Below are positions 42,034-51,147 of a stretch of 64,000 nt of DNA, piece by piece (position 1 is the first letter of the stretch; every line of letters starts with the position of its first letter). The DNA comes from Mesobacillus harenae. Its GTDB lineage: Bacteria > Bacillota > Bacilli > Bacillales > Cytobacillaceae. The notes under the pieces were generated by a model. That model worked only from the letters and a program-made list of their open reading frames with translations. It had not been told where the DNA came from and ran no database searches. Both the position numbers and the translations under genes were made by a program. Location: assembly GCF_013343715.1 (NCBI RefSeq), contig NZ_JABUNR010000005.1, forward strand, positions 1 through 64,000, read 5' to 3'.

Positions 42034-43731
42034 TTAATTATTTTCATCTGTTGTTTTAAATTTTAAATTGTACTTTTTCAGCTTTCTTACAATGGTTGGC
42101 TGGCTTGTATCAAGAGCAACAGCCAGATCATAAGTGTTGGTACAGTTTTGCATAGCAAGTGATAGGAGCTTTTCTTCCGCCAGCTCTGCAGCTTCCTTTA
42201 AGGTCATTAGCTGATTGACTTTGACATCTGCCACTTCCGACTGTTTATATTCGGCTGGTAAATGGCTAATATGCAAGGTATCCTCCTCAGTCACAAGCAC
42301 CATTCTTTCTATCAAGTTACCAAGTTCACGAATATTACCCGGCCAGCTATAGCGGTAAAAGAGCTCATTGAGAGCAGGAGAAACCTTTTTACGTTTTTGA
42401 TATTTTGTATTTAAAGCCTCTAGAAAATAATCGACCATCGGCAGAATATCGTCTTTTCTTTCAGCAAGTGGCGGGATTGACATCGGGACTACATTAAGGC
42501 GGTAAAATAAATCCTCACGAAAGGTTCCTTCCATTACCATGTCCTTTAAATTCCGGTTTGTTGCTGCAATGATACGAACATCTAATTTCACCGGTTTTAT
42601 GCCACCTACTCGCTGAACCTCTCTCTCTTGGAGAACTCTCAGCAGCTTTACCTGAAGCTGTAAGGGAAGCTCGCCCACTTCATCAAGAAACAGAATGCCT
42701 TTATGGGCAAGCTCGAACATTCCAGGCTTCCCTTTGGTATGAGCACCTGAGAAAGCGCCACCTTCATATCCAAATAATTCAGACTCAAGCAAATCAGGAG
42801 GAATCGCACCACAATTAATCTTGATAAATTCTCCCGCACGGCTCCGTTCGCTAGTTTCATAGATAAACCGTGCAAGAACATCTTTTCCTGTTCCGGTTTC
42901 ACCAAGGATCAATACGGTTGCATCCACATTAGCAATCCTAGCAGCCGTTTCGTAAATCATTTTCATTTGATCGCTTCGAATCACGACACCTTTTGGCTGA
43001 TACACTTTCCCTTTAAGTCTCTCAATTTCTTTTTTATAGCTATTGTTTAATTTAGTAGCTTTAGTAAGCGCAGTTTGGAGTTCATTTAACTCAGACAAGT
43101 CACGGATATTTGTTACAATACTTTCAATTTCCTCCGCTTCATTAAAAACCGGGTTACCTGTTAATAATGTTTCACGTCCCGCATAGTTCGTCTGGACCAA
43201 TGAAACACTGCGTTTTTTTTCAAGAACTCGATGGGTCACCGAACTTTTTAAAATACCTCTTTTAATTAAGTCGTCAACCTTTTTCCCAATATAATATTCC
43301 TTAGGAATTCCAGTTAGTCTTTCTATCGCTGAATTCGTTTTGATCGTTACGCCATCTTTATCTGTTATATAGATGCCATCGTAAGAATTCTCGATGATGG
43401 CATCCAGTTTTCTGTTGGTCCGCCTGGCATCTGCCAGCTCTTCTACTAACGAAGTTAATTCTGAAGAAAACGTTCCTATATAGACAATATCGGTAGAATC
43501 CTGAAGCTTGCTCTTAATAAAAATACAGTCGGTATCTCCGCAGACTGCATATATTAGTGTACCGCCCCTCAACTCTTCCCAACTATCAAATATCTCATTT
43601 ATATTCTTTTGGATAATGTTCGTTTTTTTAGGCAGGCACTGAAGAAATACTTCGTTGCTGTAACGGATGCAATCATCGGATGAAGCAATAAAAAAAGGAA
43701 ATGGGAGTTTATCGATTAGGACTGCTTCCAT
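42034..43731 (-). CDS. Sigma-54-dependent transcriptional activator (PAS-AAA+-HTH)
   Basis: 565 aa. An N-terminal ligand-sensing region (1-100), a PAS domain (about 105-220), an AAA+ ATPase domain with Walker A GETGTGKD (277-284), the sigma-54-contact loop as GAFSGA (325-330; GAFTGA in most), Walker B GILFLDEVGEL and the WPGNIREL motif, then a C-terminal TyrR/Fis-type HTH (YDLAVALDTSQPTIVRKLKK). It should activate the promoter at 40800 from the GATTCA palindromes. Similar in design to BkdR-, RocR- and PrdR-type activators of Firmicutes. Confidence 0.93.
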   Translation of the reverse strand: MEAVLIDKLPFPFFIASSDDCIRYSNEVFLQCLPKKTNIIQKNINEIFDSWEELRGGTLIYAVCGDTDCIFIKSKLQDSTDIVYIGTFSSELTSLVEELADARRTNRKLDAIIENSYDGIYITDKDGVTIKTNSAIERLTGIPKEYYIGKKVDDLIKRGILKSSVTHRVLEKKRSVSLVQTNYAGRETLLTGNPVFNEAEEIESIVTNIRDLSELNELQTALTKATKLNNSYKKEIERLKGKVYQPKGVVIRSDQMKMIYETAARIANVDATVLILGETGTGKDVLARFIYETSERSRAGEFIKINCGAIPPDLLESELFGYEGGAFSGAHTKGKPGMFELAHKGILFLDEVGELPLQLQVKLLRVLQEREVQRVGGIKPVKLDVRIIAATNRNLKDMVMEGTFREDLFYRLNVVPMSIPPLAERKDDILPMVDYFLEALNTKYQKRKKVSPALNELFYRYSWPGNIRELGNLIERMVLVTEEDTLHISHLPAEYKQSEVADVKVNQLMTLKEAAELAEEKLLSLAMQNCTNTYDLAVALDTSQPTIVRKLKKYNLKFKTTDENN

Positions 43732-43796
43732 GTTCTCACCTCGGCAATTGTATAGTTATATAGTTATTATACACGGAAAAATTACTTTCTCCTTAT

Positions 43797-45194
43797 TCAC
43801 TTATACAGATGCGGTATTTTCAGGGGACTAATTTCTCTGCTAAGAGAATAAAAAACTCCCCCTGCAGTCACTGCTGCAAAACTTAGAAACAGGTAGGCCT
43901 GGCTATACTCAGTCCCGATTCCATTCCAAAAGGGATTAATAGCATTTATTGAGGAAAAGCGAGCCAGTATAATTCCGGATACGGTAACCCCCATCGCTCC
44001 ACCTATATATTGAAACAGCTGAAGTGTCCCAATACCAGTGTTAACTTGTTCGGTTGGCAGCACTTCAGATAGTCGGTTAGGAATCCCTGTAGTGATACAG
44101 ACGAACCCAGAACCGGCAATGATAAAGGCCACCAAAACAATGAATATTGACTGAAAGCCCAGTGAAGAAAATATCATTGCAGCTGTAAACATGCAGCCAA
44201 TCCCTGCAAGGATAAGTTTTTCCGCCCCATATTTATCAACAGCCCTTCCTACAAGAACCGAAGCTAGCGAAGAGAAAATCGCTGCAGGGAACAGGATCAG
44301 GCCTAATTTCGCTGGACTTGTAACTGAATGGATCTTAACTAGGAGGAGGGGGGTCACAAACATCATGGAAAAATTAATAAAGAAGATCATGAATCCGATT
44401 GCGATTAAGTGAGCCACCCGTCTGTTTTTTAAAATCTCTGGTTTTAAAAATGGATGCCTCTTCCTGCCGAGATGCTTCCAGAACAACCATATTAAAGGCA
44501 GTCCTATCAAAAACATAAGCTTTCCGGTTGATAGAAGAAGCAGGATTGAAAATAAACTGCCCATCATCAACAGCAATCCTGTAATATCAAACTTCACAAA
44601 GGACCTTTCCTCTTTCGGGAGGATCCGACGATAAATCGGGATGGTAATCATTGATATCATGGAAATAGCAAAGAGTTTTTCCCAGCCAAGATACTGGGTA
44701 ATTACTCCTCCCAATAAAGGCCCAAGCCCGAACCCCAGAGTAATGGCCGCTCCGATTCTTGCCATAGCTGCACCACGCCGATAGAACGGAATATACCTCG
44801 AAGTAATGATCACCCCAAGAGCCGATATGCTAGAAGCACCAGCCGCCTGGATCACCCGTCCCGCGACAAGGAAATAGAAATCATTTGAAAGGAAACCTAC
44901 TAGAGAACCCGCACCAAGACAGAGCATTCCAAAGGTCAGTAGCCCCCTGACAGATATTGAATTTGACAGCTTGCTATAAAGTATCGCACCAATTGCAAAC
45001 ACAGCAGAATAACTGCTGACAATCAGAGATGACGATGAAGGTTCCAGGTTAAATCGATCAGCAATTGTCGGGAGCGCTACATTAAACATCGATGTATTAA
45101 TGACGGTTACAAGTGTATTTAAAAAAATGGCACTATAAAGTATGTATTCATGTTTGATCAAAAGGACTTCATCCTTATGATTTTGTATTTCCAA
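43797..45194 (-). CDS. MFS transporter, DHA2-like
   Basis: 465 aa with about fourteen hydrophobic segments and the DHA2-type motifs NTSMFNVALPTI and GRVIQAAGASSISAL; the family comprises drug:H+ antiporters. Start TTG with GGAGGAG six bases upstream; no better ATG is present in the first 14 residues. Upstream of the sigma-54 activator with a 65-bp gap. It might export toxic pathway intermediates, but a general efflux role is equally possible. Confidence 0.87.
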   Translation of the reverse strand: MEIQNHKDEVLLIKHEYILYSAIFLNTLVTVINTSMFNVALPTIADRFNLEPSSSSLIVSSYSAVFAIGAILYSKLSNSISVRGLLTFGMLCLGAGSLVGFLSNDFYFLVAGRVIQAAGASSISALGVIITSRYIPFYRRGAAMARIGAAITLGFGLGPLLGGVITQYLGWEKLFAISMISMITIPIYRRILPKEERSFVKFDITGLLLMMGSLFSILLLLSTGKLMFLIGLPLIWLFWKHLGRKRHPFLKPEILKNRRVAHLIAIGFMIFFINFSMMFVTPLLLVKIHSVTSPAKLGLILFPAAIFSSLASVLVGRAVDKYGAEKLILAGIGCMFTAAMIFSSLGFQSIFIVLVAFIIAGSGFVCITTGIPNRLSEVLPTEQVNTGIGTLQLFQYIGGAMGVTVSGIILARFSSINAINPFWNGIGTEYSQAYLFLSFAAVTAGGVFYSLSREISPLKIPHLYK

Positions 45195-45263
45195 AAGAAT
45201 CTCCTCCCTGTTTTTTTGGACGGTACAGTCAGAGAAAATTCAGCGAACTAATATAAGAGAAAA

Positions 45264-45304
45264 CCCAGCAGGACCAGCAAGATTTGCTGCCAAGTCACTG
45301 CTGG
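45264..45304 (-). terminator. Nested hairpin terminator after the DUF3870 gene
   Basis: Minus strand CCAGCAG/CTGCTGG encloses CAGCAA/TTGCTG and is followed by GGGTTTTCTC; the T-tract is short. Confidence 0.45.
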
Positions 45305-45336
45305 ATCTTTAACTGCAATTGCTTATTAAAGTTCTG

Positions 45337-45651
45337 CTACTGGTTTTTTACTTGTTGAAACTGATAATGCAAATCTGCTAATGCTGCAACAATGGCATTG
45401 GTCGCCTTGCCATAGTAGTTTTGTTTTACCGCTTCAGACAAGTCGTCTATTCCATGAAGAATACTATGTCCTCGTAATAGCCTTCCTATATAATCTCGGC
45501 CATGCTCGGTGGCAAGTGTACAAGACGCTTCTAGTATAACCCCATACTTTCTTTCAAGCTCTACAGTAATTGTTAGCGTTTCATATACATTTTGCGCAGC
45601 CATACCAGCAGGCAGCCGGGCGTGCCCAGCAATAAACATCGTATGTGACAT
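45337..45651 (-). CDS. DUF3870 family protein
   Basis: 104 aa from MSHTMFIAGHARLPAG. It matches the DUF3870 pattern: GHARLPAGMAAQNVYETLTI, LEASCTLATEHGRDYI, LRGHSILHGIDDL. Short cytoplasmic protein often found beside CoA-metabolism genes. AGAGGTGG is five bases before the ATG at 45651. Possibly co-transcribed with the acyl-CoA dehydrogenase upstream (107-bp gap). Function unknown. Confidence 0.85.
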   Translation of the reverse strand: MSHTMFIAGHARLPAGMAAQNVYETLTITVELERKYGVILEASCTLATEHGRDYIGRLLRGHSILHGIDDLSEAVKQNYYGKATNAIVAALADLHYQFQQVKNQ

Positions 45652-45758
45652 ATTTTCCACCTCTGCGAATTGTTCTTTACCTATAATCAATTCGCTTTGG
45701 CAATATAGTAATCCTGCAAATCATTTTATTTAGTCAGAGGCTCTGAGGAATTTCGTGA

Positions 45759-46976
45759 TTAGCTTTTGACACTTTCCTTATGATTTTCAAACGGCCAGCT
45801 TGGAAGCGGGTTAGAAAGAGCTTTGTCTGCGCGATAATCCAAAAGGTATTCAGCTTGCATAACCGTATGAATTTCCCTTGTTCCTTCATATATAACTGGA
45901 GCCTTGGAGTTCCTAAGAAATCTTTCAACCGGATATTCATTTGAGAATCCATATGCCCCGTGAATCTGAACAGCATCATTCGAAGCTTCATTTGCAAAGT
46001 CGCAGGCTTGCCATTTGGCCAACGAAGTTTCACGAGTATTGCGTTTCCCGTCATTTTTCAAGCAGCCTGCTTTGAATACAAGCAGCCTGGACATTTGATA
46101 GCCTGCTTCCATTTTAGCAAGCATTTGCTGAACAAGCTGATGCTTACCGATTTCTTTGCCAAATGTTTTTCGTTCATGGCAATATTTAACACTTTCTTCA
46201 ATACAAGCCTTAATTTGTCCACACGCGCCTGCTGCTACTGTAAATCTTCCGTTGTCTAGTGCGCTCATGGCAATTTTGAAGCCTTCTCCTTCTTTGCCGA
46301 GCAGGTTTTCTTTCGGAACACGGACATTGTCAAAGAACAGTTCCCCTGTGTTTCCTGCCCGTATGCCCAATTTACCTTTTATAGCTCTGGAAGAAAACCC
46401 AGGCATTGTTCGTTCAATGATAAAAGCTGATATACCATGGTGCTTCTTTGCTTTGTCTGTGTAAGCGAATACAAGGAAATGATCGGCAAAATCACACAGT
46501 GAAATCCATGTTTTTTGGCCATTTAAAATATAATGATCCCCATCAAGCACAGCAGTGGTATTCAAGGATGCAACATCTGAACCAGCATTTGGTTCGGTTA
46601 ACCCAAAAGCACCAACCTTTTCACCCTTAGCCTGTGGGATTAGGTATTTTTGTTTTTGCTGTTCATTTCCCCATTGAAGGATTGTCAGACTGTTTAAACC
46701 TGTATGAACCGAAACCGCCGTACGGAAAGCAGTATCGCCTCTTTCCAACTCTTCGCACACAATTGCAAGTGTATTATAATCCATACCGCTTCCACCGTAT
46801 TCTTCCGGAACACAAACTCCCATTAAACCCAGCTCAGCAAGCCTTTTCAATATAGATGGTTCGAAATGACCTTTTTCATCCCACTCGCGAATATTTGGGT
46901 TAATTTCCTTATCTACAAAATCTCTGACCATTTTCTGAACCGACACCTGTTCATCTGATAAATTAAAATTCAACAT
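45759..46976 (-). CDS. Acyl-CoA dehydrogenase with attenuated leader
   Basis: 405 aa flavoenzyme. Catalytic Glu in PVIYEGTREIHTVM and FAD motif FGLTEPNAGSDV near 130. The REIH variant and C-terminal extension (LLDYRADKALSNPLPSWPFE) set it apart from the other three acyl-CoA dehydrogenases in the window and resemble glutaryl- or branched-chain types. RBS GGAGGAG. Preceded by a leader with a strong terminator hairpin (47020-47058), suggesting attenuation. Followed by the DUF3870 gene. Confidence 0.93.
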   Translation of the reverse strand: MLNFNLSDEQVSVQKMVRDFVDKEINPNIREWDEKGHFEPSILKRLAELGLMGVCVPEEYGGSGMDYNTLAIVCEELERGDTAFRTAVSVHTGLNSLTILQWGNEQQKQKYLIPQAKGEKVGAFGLTEPNAGSDVASLNTTAVLDGDHYILNGQKTWISLCDFADHFLVFAYTDKAKKHHGISAFIIERTMPGFSSRAIKGKLGIRAGNTGELFFDNVRVPKENLLGKEGEGFKIAMSALDNGRFTVAAGACGQIKACIEESVKYCHERKTFGKEIGKHQLVQQMLAKMEAGYQMSRLLVFKAGCLKNDGKRNTRETSLAKWQACDFANEASNDAVQIHGAYGFSNEYPVERFLRNSKAPVIYEGTREIHTVMQAEYLLDYRADKALSNPLPSWPFENHKESVKS

Positions 46977-47019
46977 TTTCTAATCTCCTCCTGTGTTTGC
47001 AAATAATCTGTTTTTAGCT

Positions 47020-47200
47020 AAAAAAATAAAAGCCAGCTGCATAGGTATGCAACTGGCTCTTGCCTGGGTTTCCCTTTCGGTACCAGACTAGACAGTAATG
47101 TAAAAAACATTTATTAATAGTGAGTAAAGGAAACAAGCGTTCCGCTGATCATAAGAGGGCTACCTCTTTAGAAGCTCAAGCTGTTTGAAATTATTATAAC
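47020..47200 (-). promoter_or_regulatory. Structured leader with terminator before acyl-CoA dehydrogenase
   Basis: On the minus strand AGCCAGTTGCAT-ACCT-ATGCAGCTGGCT (47031-47058) runs into TTTATTTTTTT, only 45-50 bases before the start codon of 46976. Upstream lie GAGGTAGCCCTC, AGCGGAACGCT and CTGGTACCGAAAGGGAAACC (about 47060-47170), which could fold as an aptamer. The ACCGAA..CAGGCAAGAG stretch recalls the 3' core of glycine riboswitches, and TGGTACC recalls T-box antiterminators, but neither fits fully. Class not identified. 47201-47435 holds no other feature. Confidence 0.5.
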
Positions 47201-47435
47201 TTCCTTCAAAAAAAATTGCAATCTGTTTATTTGAAAATTTTCAATATTCTCTTATAAAATCTCTTTTTTAAAACTAGCGTAACTATATGGCTTGTACTTT
47301 TCAGGATAAATCCCACAGAATTAGTATACTCTGATACTATACCCGTTGTTTTAGGCATAAAGGTAAGGTATAATTTGGCTTTCTGACAATCGTGTGATAG
47401 GATTTATGAATCAACATATAGGAAGTGAACAATTA

Positions 47436-47810
47436 ATGATTAAGATTGAAATTCCAGCACCTGATGTGGTACTTACAAAAAAGAAACAACTTGGAGAAGC
47501 CGTTGAAGCACCATTAAGCAGCGAATTTGGTTTTACAGACTACCATCGAATTCCAAGAGATAAAGGCGGTATCATCATGATGTTTAATGCTGATGATGAA
47601 CTGCTGTTTGTCGGCAAAGCCCGGAAGCTACGCCCACGTGTAAAAAAGCACTTTGAAGACACAGTTTCGCCTATCAAGGCTCATCGCGATGAGGTTTACA
47701 AGATTGCTGTATTTACTGTCGAAGAGGCTGCGGATCGTGAAATATACGAAACCTACATTATCAACACACTTAAAGCAAAATATAATGTTGATAAAGTGTT
47801 CTATAAGTAA
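47436..47810 (+). CDS. GIY-YIG-like nuclease family protein
   Basis: 124 aa. The core DDELLFVGKARKLRPRVKKHF matches the UvrC/GIY-YIG N-terminal pattern (aromatic/glycine, then VGKAxxLRxRV), and the C-terminus EEAADREIYETYIINTLKAKYNV fits the helix carrying the metal-binding Glu. The first tyrosine (GIY) is replaced by GIIM, so catalysis is uncertain. AGGAAGTGA precedes the ATG at 47436; an upstream ATG lacks an RBS. Terminator follows; monocistronic. Confidence 0.78.
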   Translation: MIKIEIPAPDVVLTKKKQLGEAVEAPLSSEFGFTDYHRIPRDKGGIIMMFNADDELLFVGKARKLRPRVKKHFEDTVSPIKAHRDEVYKIAVFTVEEAADREIYETYIINTLKAKYNVDKVFYK

Positions 47811-47824
47811 ATTTGAGGTACAGT

Positions 47825-47859
47825 AAAAGAGCTGGGAGATAATTTCTCCCAGCTCTTTT
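47825..47859 (+). terminator. Terminator of the GIY-YIG gene
   Basis: AAAAGAGCTGGGAGA-TAAT-TCTCCCAGCTCTTTT, a 15-bp near-perfect stem. The rest of 47860-48139 shows no supportable gene. Confidence 0.94.
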
Positions 47860-48139
47860 ATTTGGCTTTATTATCTTTATACCTCAATTCAAGGGATCCT
47901 CCTTCATGTGGAGTGAATCTGTCTATCTGAAATAAAGTCCTTTCCATGTACATTTCCTTCAATTCCCTCTACGAAATCACCGCCTGCCTAGCTATTATCC
48001 AATGCTCCTCACACACATCCTTTTATAAAATTTCTGGAAAAGTTATACTTCTCTCATTTATTCTGGAATATTTTTTGTGAATCTCTTCAAACTAATTGGA
48101 GGTCTAGTATTAAGTACATATATTTTGGGAGGTACATTT

Positions 48140-49150
48140 ATGAAGGATATTAGCCATAATACTGGCTTAACTTCGTCTGAAATTGCAAATCTTTGGTCTC
48201 AATATATTAATGACAGTATGTCGGTATGTATTTTAAAGTATTATTTAAAATCGGTAGAGGATAAGGATATACGCTCGATTCTCAAGATTGCCCTAAGGCT
48301 GTCTCTAACACATGTTGATAAAATAAAAGGCTTTCTTGATAAAGAAAACTACCCAGTCCCAAAAGGATTTACTAAAGAAGATGTAGATTTGGCAGCTCCA
48401 CGCTTATTTTCAGATACGTTTATGATTGTCTACATGCACATTATGACCATTCACGGCCTTTCAGGCTATGCAGGGGCTGTCAGCACCTCCACAAGGCATG
48501 ACCAGATTAAGTATTTCACAAACTGCAGCGCTCAGGCCATGGGATTATACAGCCGGATATTAAATTTAATGCTAGAAAAGGGTATAGCCAGCAGGCCTCC
48601 CAATATAAATCCACCCAGCCAGATTGATTATGTTGAAAAGCAAAGCTTTCTAACTGGCTGGTTCGGAACGCGAAGGCCCCTAAATGCTGTAGAATCAAGC
48701 GGGATCTTTTTCAACATGCAAAAGAACGCGGCAAAAATAGTATTAGAATTAGGTTTTAGCCAAGTCGCGAGATCAAAGGTTATTAGGGATTATTTAAAAA
48801 GAGGTGCAAATATTTGCGACCAGCATTTTGATTTTTTCAGATCGATATTAGCAGAAAGTCATTTACCGCCTCCAAAAAAATGGGATGCTGAGGTTACCAA
48901 CTCAACTGTTCCTCCCTTTTCAGATAAGTTAATGCTATTTCATATTGCAACCTTGATTTCAACTGCCATCGGGTATTATGGTGCCGCTTTTTCTTTATCA
49001 CAACGCCGTGATTTAGCGGGAAAATATTCACTTCTAATAGTAGATATCACAAAATACGCAGAGGACGGGGTAAATATTTTGATAGATAATGGATGGCTAG
49101 AACAGCCTCCTACTTTTGATGACCGAGATAGTCTGATGAACAAAAATTGA
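48140..49150 (+). CDS. DUF3231 (ferritin-like repeat) protein
   Basis: 336 aa made of two similar halves, each about 160 residues and mostly helical. Half one runs GLTSSEIANLWSQYINDSM to YSRILNLMLEKGI; half two runs SGIFFNMQKNAAKI to YAEDGVNILIDNGWLEQPP. These are the DUF3231 repeats common in Bacillus, with ferritin-like helical pattern. GGGAGGT lies six bases before the ATG at 48140; a frame extending 21 codons upstream lacks an RBS. Function unknown. Confidence 0.85.
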   Translation: MKDISHNTGLTSSEIANLWSQYINDSMSVCILKYYLKSVEDKDIRSILKIALRLSLTHVDKIKGFLDKENYPVPKGFTKEDVDLAAPRLFSDTFMIVYMHIMTIHGLSGYAGAVSTSTRHDQIKYFTNCSAQAMGLYSRILNLMLEKGIASRPPNINPPSQIDYVEKQSFLTGWFGTRRPLNAVESSGIFFNMQKNAAKIVLELGFSQVARSKVIRDYLKRGANICDQHFDFFRSILAESHLPPPKKWDAEVTNSTVPPFSDKLMLFHIATLISTAIGYYGAAFSLSQRRDLAGKYSLLIVDITKYAEDGVNILIDNGWLEQPPTFDDRDSLMNKN

Positions 49151-49215
49151 TCAACCGTCTGTTACACAGGTCGGCCGACGTGAACCTGGAAAGTTTATTC
49201 ATTCAAATCCATAGA

Positions 49216-49243
49216 AAAACCTGCATCCAAAAATGCAGGTTTT
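49216..49243. terminator. Bidirectional terminator between DUF3231 and desR
   Basis: AAAACCTGCAT-CCAAAA-ATGCAGGTTTT, perfect 11-bp stem. Confidence 0.92.
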
Positions 49244-49248
49244 ATCTT

Positions 49249-49848
49249 CTATTTAAACCAGCCCTTTTCCTTTGATTGGGTAATGGCTTCAATTCGGTTT
49301 TTAACTTCTAGCTTATCTAAAATGGCTGAGATATAATTTCTGACTGTACCCGTTTTTATGCTTAGCTCATCAGCAATTTCATTAGTGTTTTTCCCGCCGG
49401 CAATCAATTCAAGGACTGCCTTCTCCCTGTCAGTTAACGGATTTTCTTCGCTATAGACATTATCCATTAGTTCAGGTGCATAAACTCGCCTGCCCGCCAT
49501 AACGCTGCGGATGGAATCAGATAGCTCTTCGCTCGGGCTATCCTTCAGTAAATAGCCGCTTACACCTGCTTTTAAGGCACGCTGAAAATAGCCTGAGCGG
49601 GCAAATGTGGTTAAGATAATCACTTTACAACCTTTCCCCTTAAGCTCTTCAGCGGCTTCCAGCCCAGTCTTACCAGGCATTTCTATATCCATAATGCAAA
49701 CATCTGGTTTAAGCTTCTCGACAAGCTGGGTCGCTTCCTCCCCATTGCTTGCCTTGCCAACAACTTCCATATCATCTTCGAGATTAAGTAACGAACCTAA
49801 AGCCCCCAATAACATTCGCTGGTCTTCAGCAATGACAATCCTTATCAT
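49249..49848 (-). CDS. desR: Response regulator DesR (NarL/LuxR type)
   Basis: 199 aa. Receiver domain with acidic pair ED at 8-9, phospho-acceptor Asp54 in CIMDIEMPG, and Lys near 102. A LuxR-type HTH follows at about 135-195 (LTDREKAVLELIAGGKNTNEIADEL). In B. subtilis, phosphorylated DesR activates des at low temperature. Partner kinase desK is 15 bp upstream and the desaturase gene lies further upstream, the same order as in B. subtilis. Confidence 0.93.
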   Translation of the reverse strand: MIRIVIAEDQRMLLGALGSLLNLEDDMEVVGKASNGEEATQLVEKLKPDVCIMDIEMPGKTGLEAAEELKGKGCKVIILTTFARSGYFQRALKAGVSGYLLKDSPSEELSDSIRSVMAGRRVYAPELMDNVYSEENPLTDREKAVLELIAGGKNTNEIADELSIKTGTVRNYISAILDKLEVKNRIEAITQSKEKGWFK

Positions 49849-49863
49849 TACTCTTGCTCCCCC

Positions 49864-50985
49864 TTATCCTATCTGTTTCACATCATTTGGTACTTTGATA
49901 ACCAATTTTGAACCATCCCCGCCAGTAACCTCAAGGCTGCCATTCACAAACTCTAGTCTTTCTCTCATTCCAATTAATCCATGGCCATTTGCAGAGGATT
50001 GGTCGTTCACATCGCCAGTTCCATTGTCACTGACAGTTATAATGACTTCGTCCCTCGTTTGTGCTATCGATACGAGGCATTCTGTCGCCTTGCTATGTTT
50101 TACTACATTAGTCACAGACTCTTTTAGACACATGCTCAAAATATTTTCAGTTAATAAGGAGACATTTGTTAATGTCGGTTCCGTTTCTAACTTAAAATCG
50201 ATTTCAGCAGCACTTAATAGCTGTTTTATGTGAGTTAGCTCATCTCTCAAGCGTATCCCGCGCATTTCAGAAACCATCTGTCTTACTTCATTCAGAGCGG
50301 TTCTTGCCGTCTGCTGTACATCTCTTAACTCGTTTCTAGCTTTTTCAGGGTCTTTGTAAACTAATTTTCTCGCCAGATCGCTTTTTAAACCGATTAGAGA
50401 CAGCTTTTGCCCAAGTGTATCATGCAAATCGCGAGCTATTCGCTGCCGTTCCTCCAATTTTACCAAATCGGATATCCGCTTGTTTGCATCCTCGAGTTTC
50501 TCCTCTAGGTGTCCAAGCTCTTTTTTATTGCGAATGGTAAATGGTAGTAAAATGATACTTACCCAGATAATAATGACAAACGGAAGCTGTCTCAGGAACA
50601 GTTCATCTTTCATCACTATGTTAAAGTTAATGGCACCCGAAGTGCTTATCAGATGAATAAAATAAAGGACTAGAAAGGCAATTCGATCTTTTATATTTCC
50701 AATTAAGAAGGCTAGAAAAAAAGCAAAATAAACGTAACTGTAAAAACCCGTGGCTGCAATCGACATAATGATAAGAAGGCAGGTCCAAAGATAGACTGGC
50801 CATCCCTTAGATACAAATGCAAACCAGTAGATAAAAAAGAAAGATAGCGTTAGTAAGATTCCAACAACCATTTCAGCTGTCGTTGATAGTTGTGAGATAA
50901 AGTAAAACGGCAATATCGCTAATACTGCCCATATATAAGGAGATATCCCGGTGCTTTTTAATAAATTTACATACTTGTTTAACAT
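49864..50985 (-). CDS. desK: Sensor histidine kinase DesK, membrane thermosensor
   Basis: 373 aa: five N-terminal transmembrane segments (about 15-150), a coiled two-helix dimerisation segment with His188 in RIARDLHDTLGQKLS, and a C-terminal HATPase_c domain (NVVKHSKATECLVSI, NGHGLIGMRERL). This is the HisKA_3 kinase family. It senses membrane thickness and fluidity and controls DesR. His188 coincides with the phosphorylated residue in B. subtilis DesK. RBS GAGG. Confidence 0.93.
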   Translation of the reverse strand: MLNKYVNLLKSTGISPYIWAVLAILPFYFISQLSTTAEMVVGILLTLSFFFIYWFAFVSKGWPVYLWTCLLIIMSIAATGFYSYVYFAFFLAFLIGNIKDRIAFLVLYFIHLISTSGAINFNIVMKDELFLRQLPFVIIIWVSIILLPFTIRNKKELGHLEEKLEDANKRISDLVKLEERQRIARDLHDTLGQKLSLIGLKSDLARKLVYKDPEKARNELRDVQQTARTALNEVRQMVSEMRGIRLRDELTHIKQLLSAAEIDFKLETEPTLTNVSLLTENILSMCLKESVTNVVKHSKATECLVSIAQTRDEVIITVSDNGTGDVNDQSSANGHGLIGMRERLEFVNGSLEVTGGDGSKLVIKVPNDVKQIG

Positions 50986-51080
50986 TTAAAAAACCTCATT
51001 TATAATAAGAAACTGGGTTTATTTGTATTTTACCATAATACCTTGTCTATTGCCTTAAGGCTTATAGCTTTTATAAAACA

Positions 51081-51135
51081 AGCTCCCCTTTTGCAGATCA
51101 ACTCAAAAAGTTGTGATCTTGCACCAAGGGGAGCT
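51081..51135 (-). terminator. Long hairpin between des and desK
   Basis: AGCTCCCCTT and AAGGGGAGCT enclose TGCA-AGATCA-CAACT/AGTTG-ATCT-GCA, an almost fully paired stem of over 20 bp followed by GTTTTAT. It can terminate or attenuate transcription after des, so desKR may be expressed at a lower level. Confidence 0.85.
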
Positions 51136-51147
51136 TTAAATCGTATT

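Noticed and set aside
46977..47200. Definite glycine riboswitch or T-box
   Set aside because: Only short motif resemblance; the 5' GGAGAG-type stem of glycine aptamers and the specifier and AGGGTGG context of T-boxes are missing.
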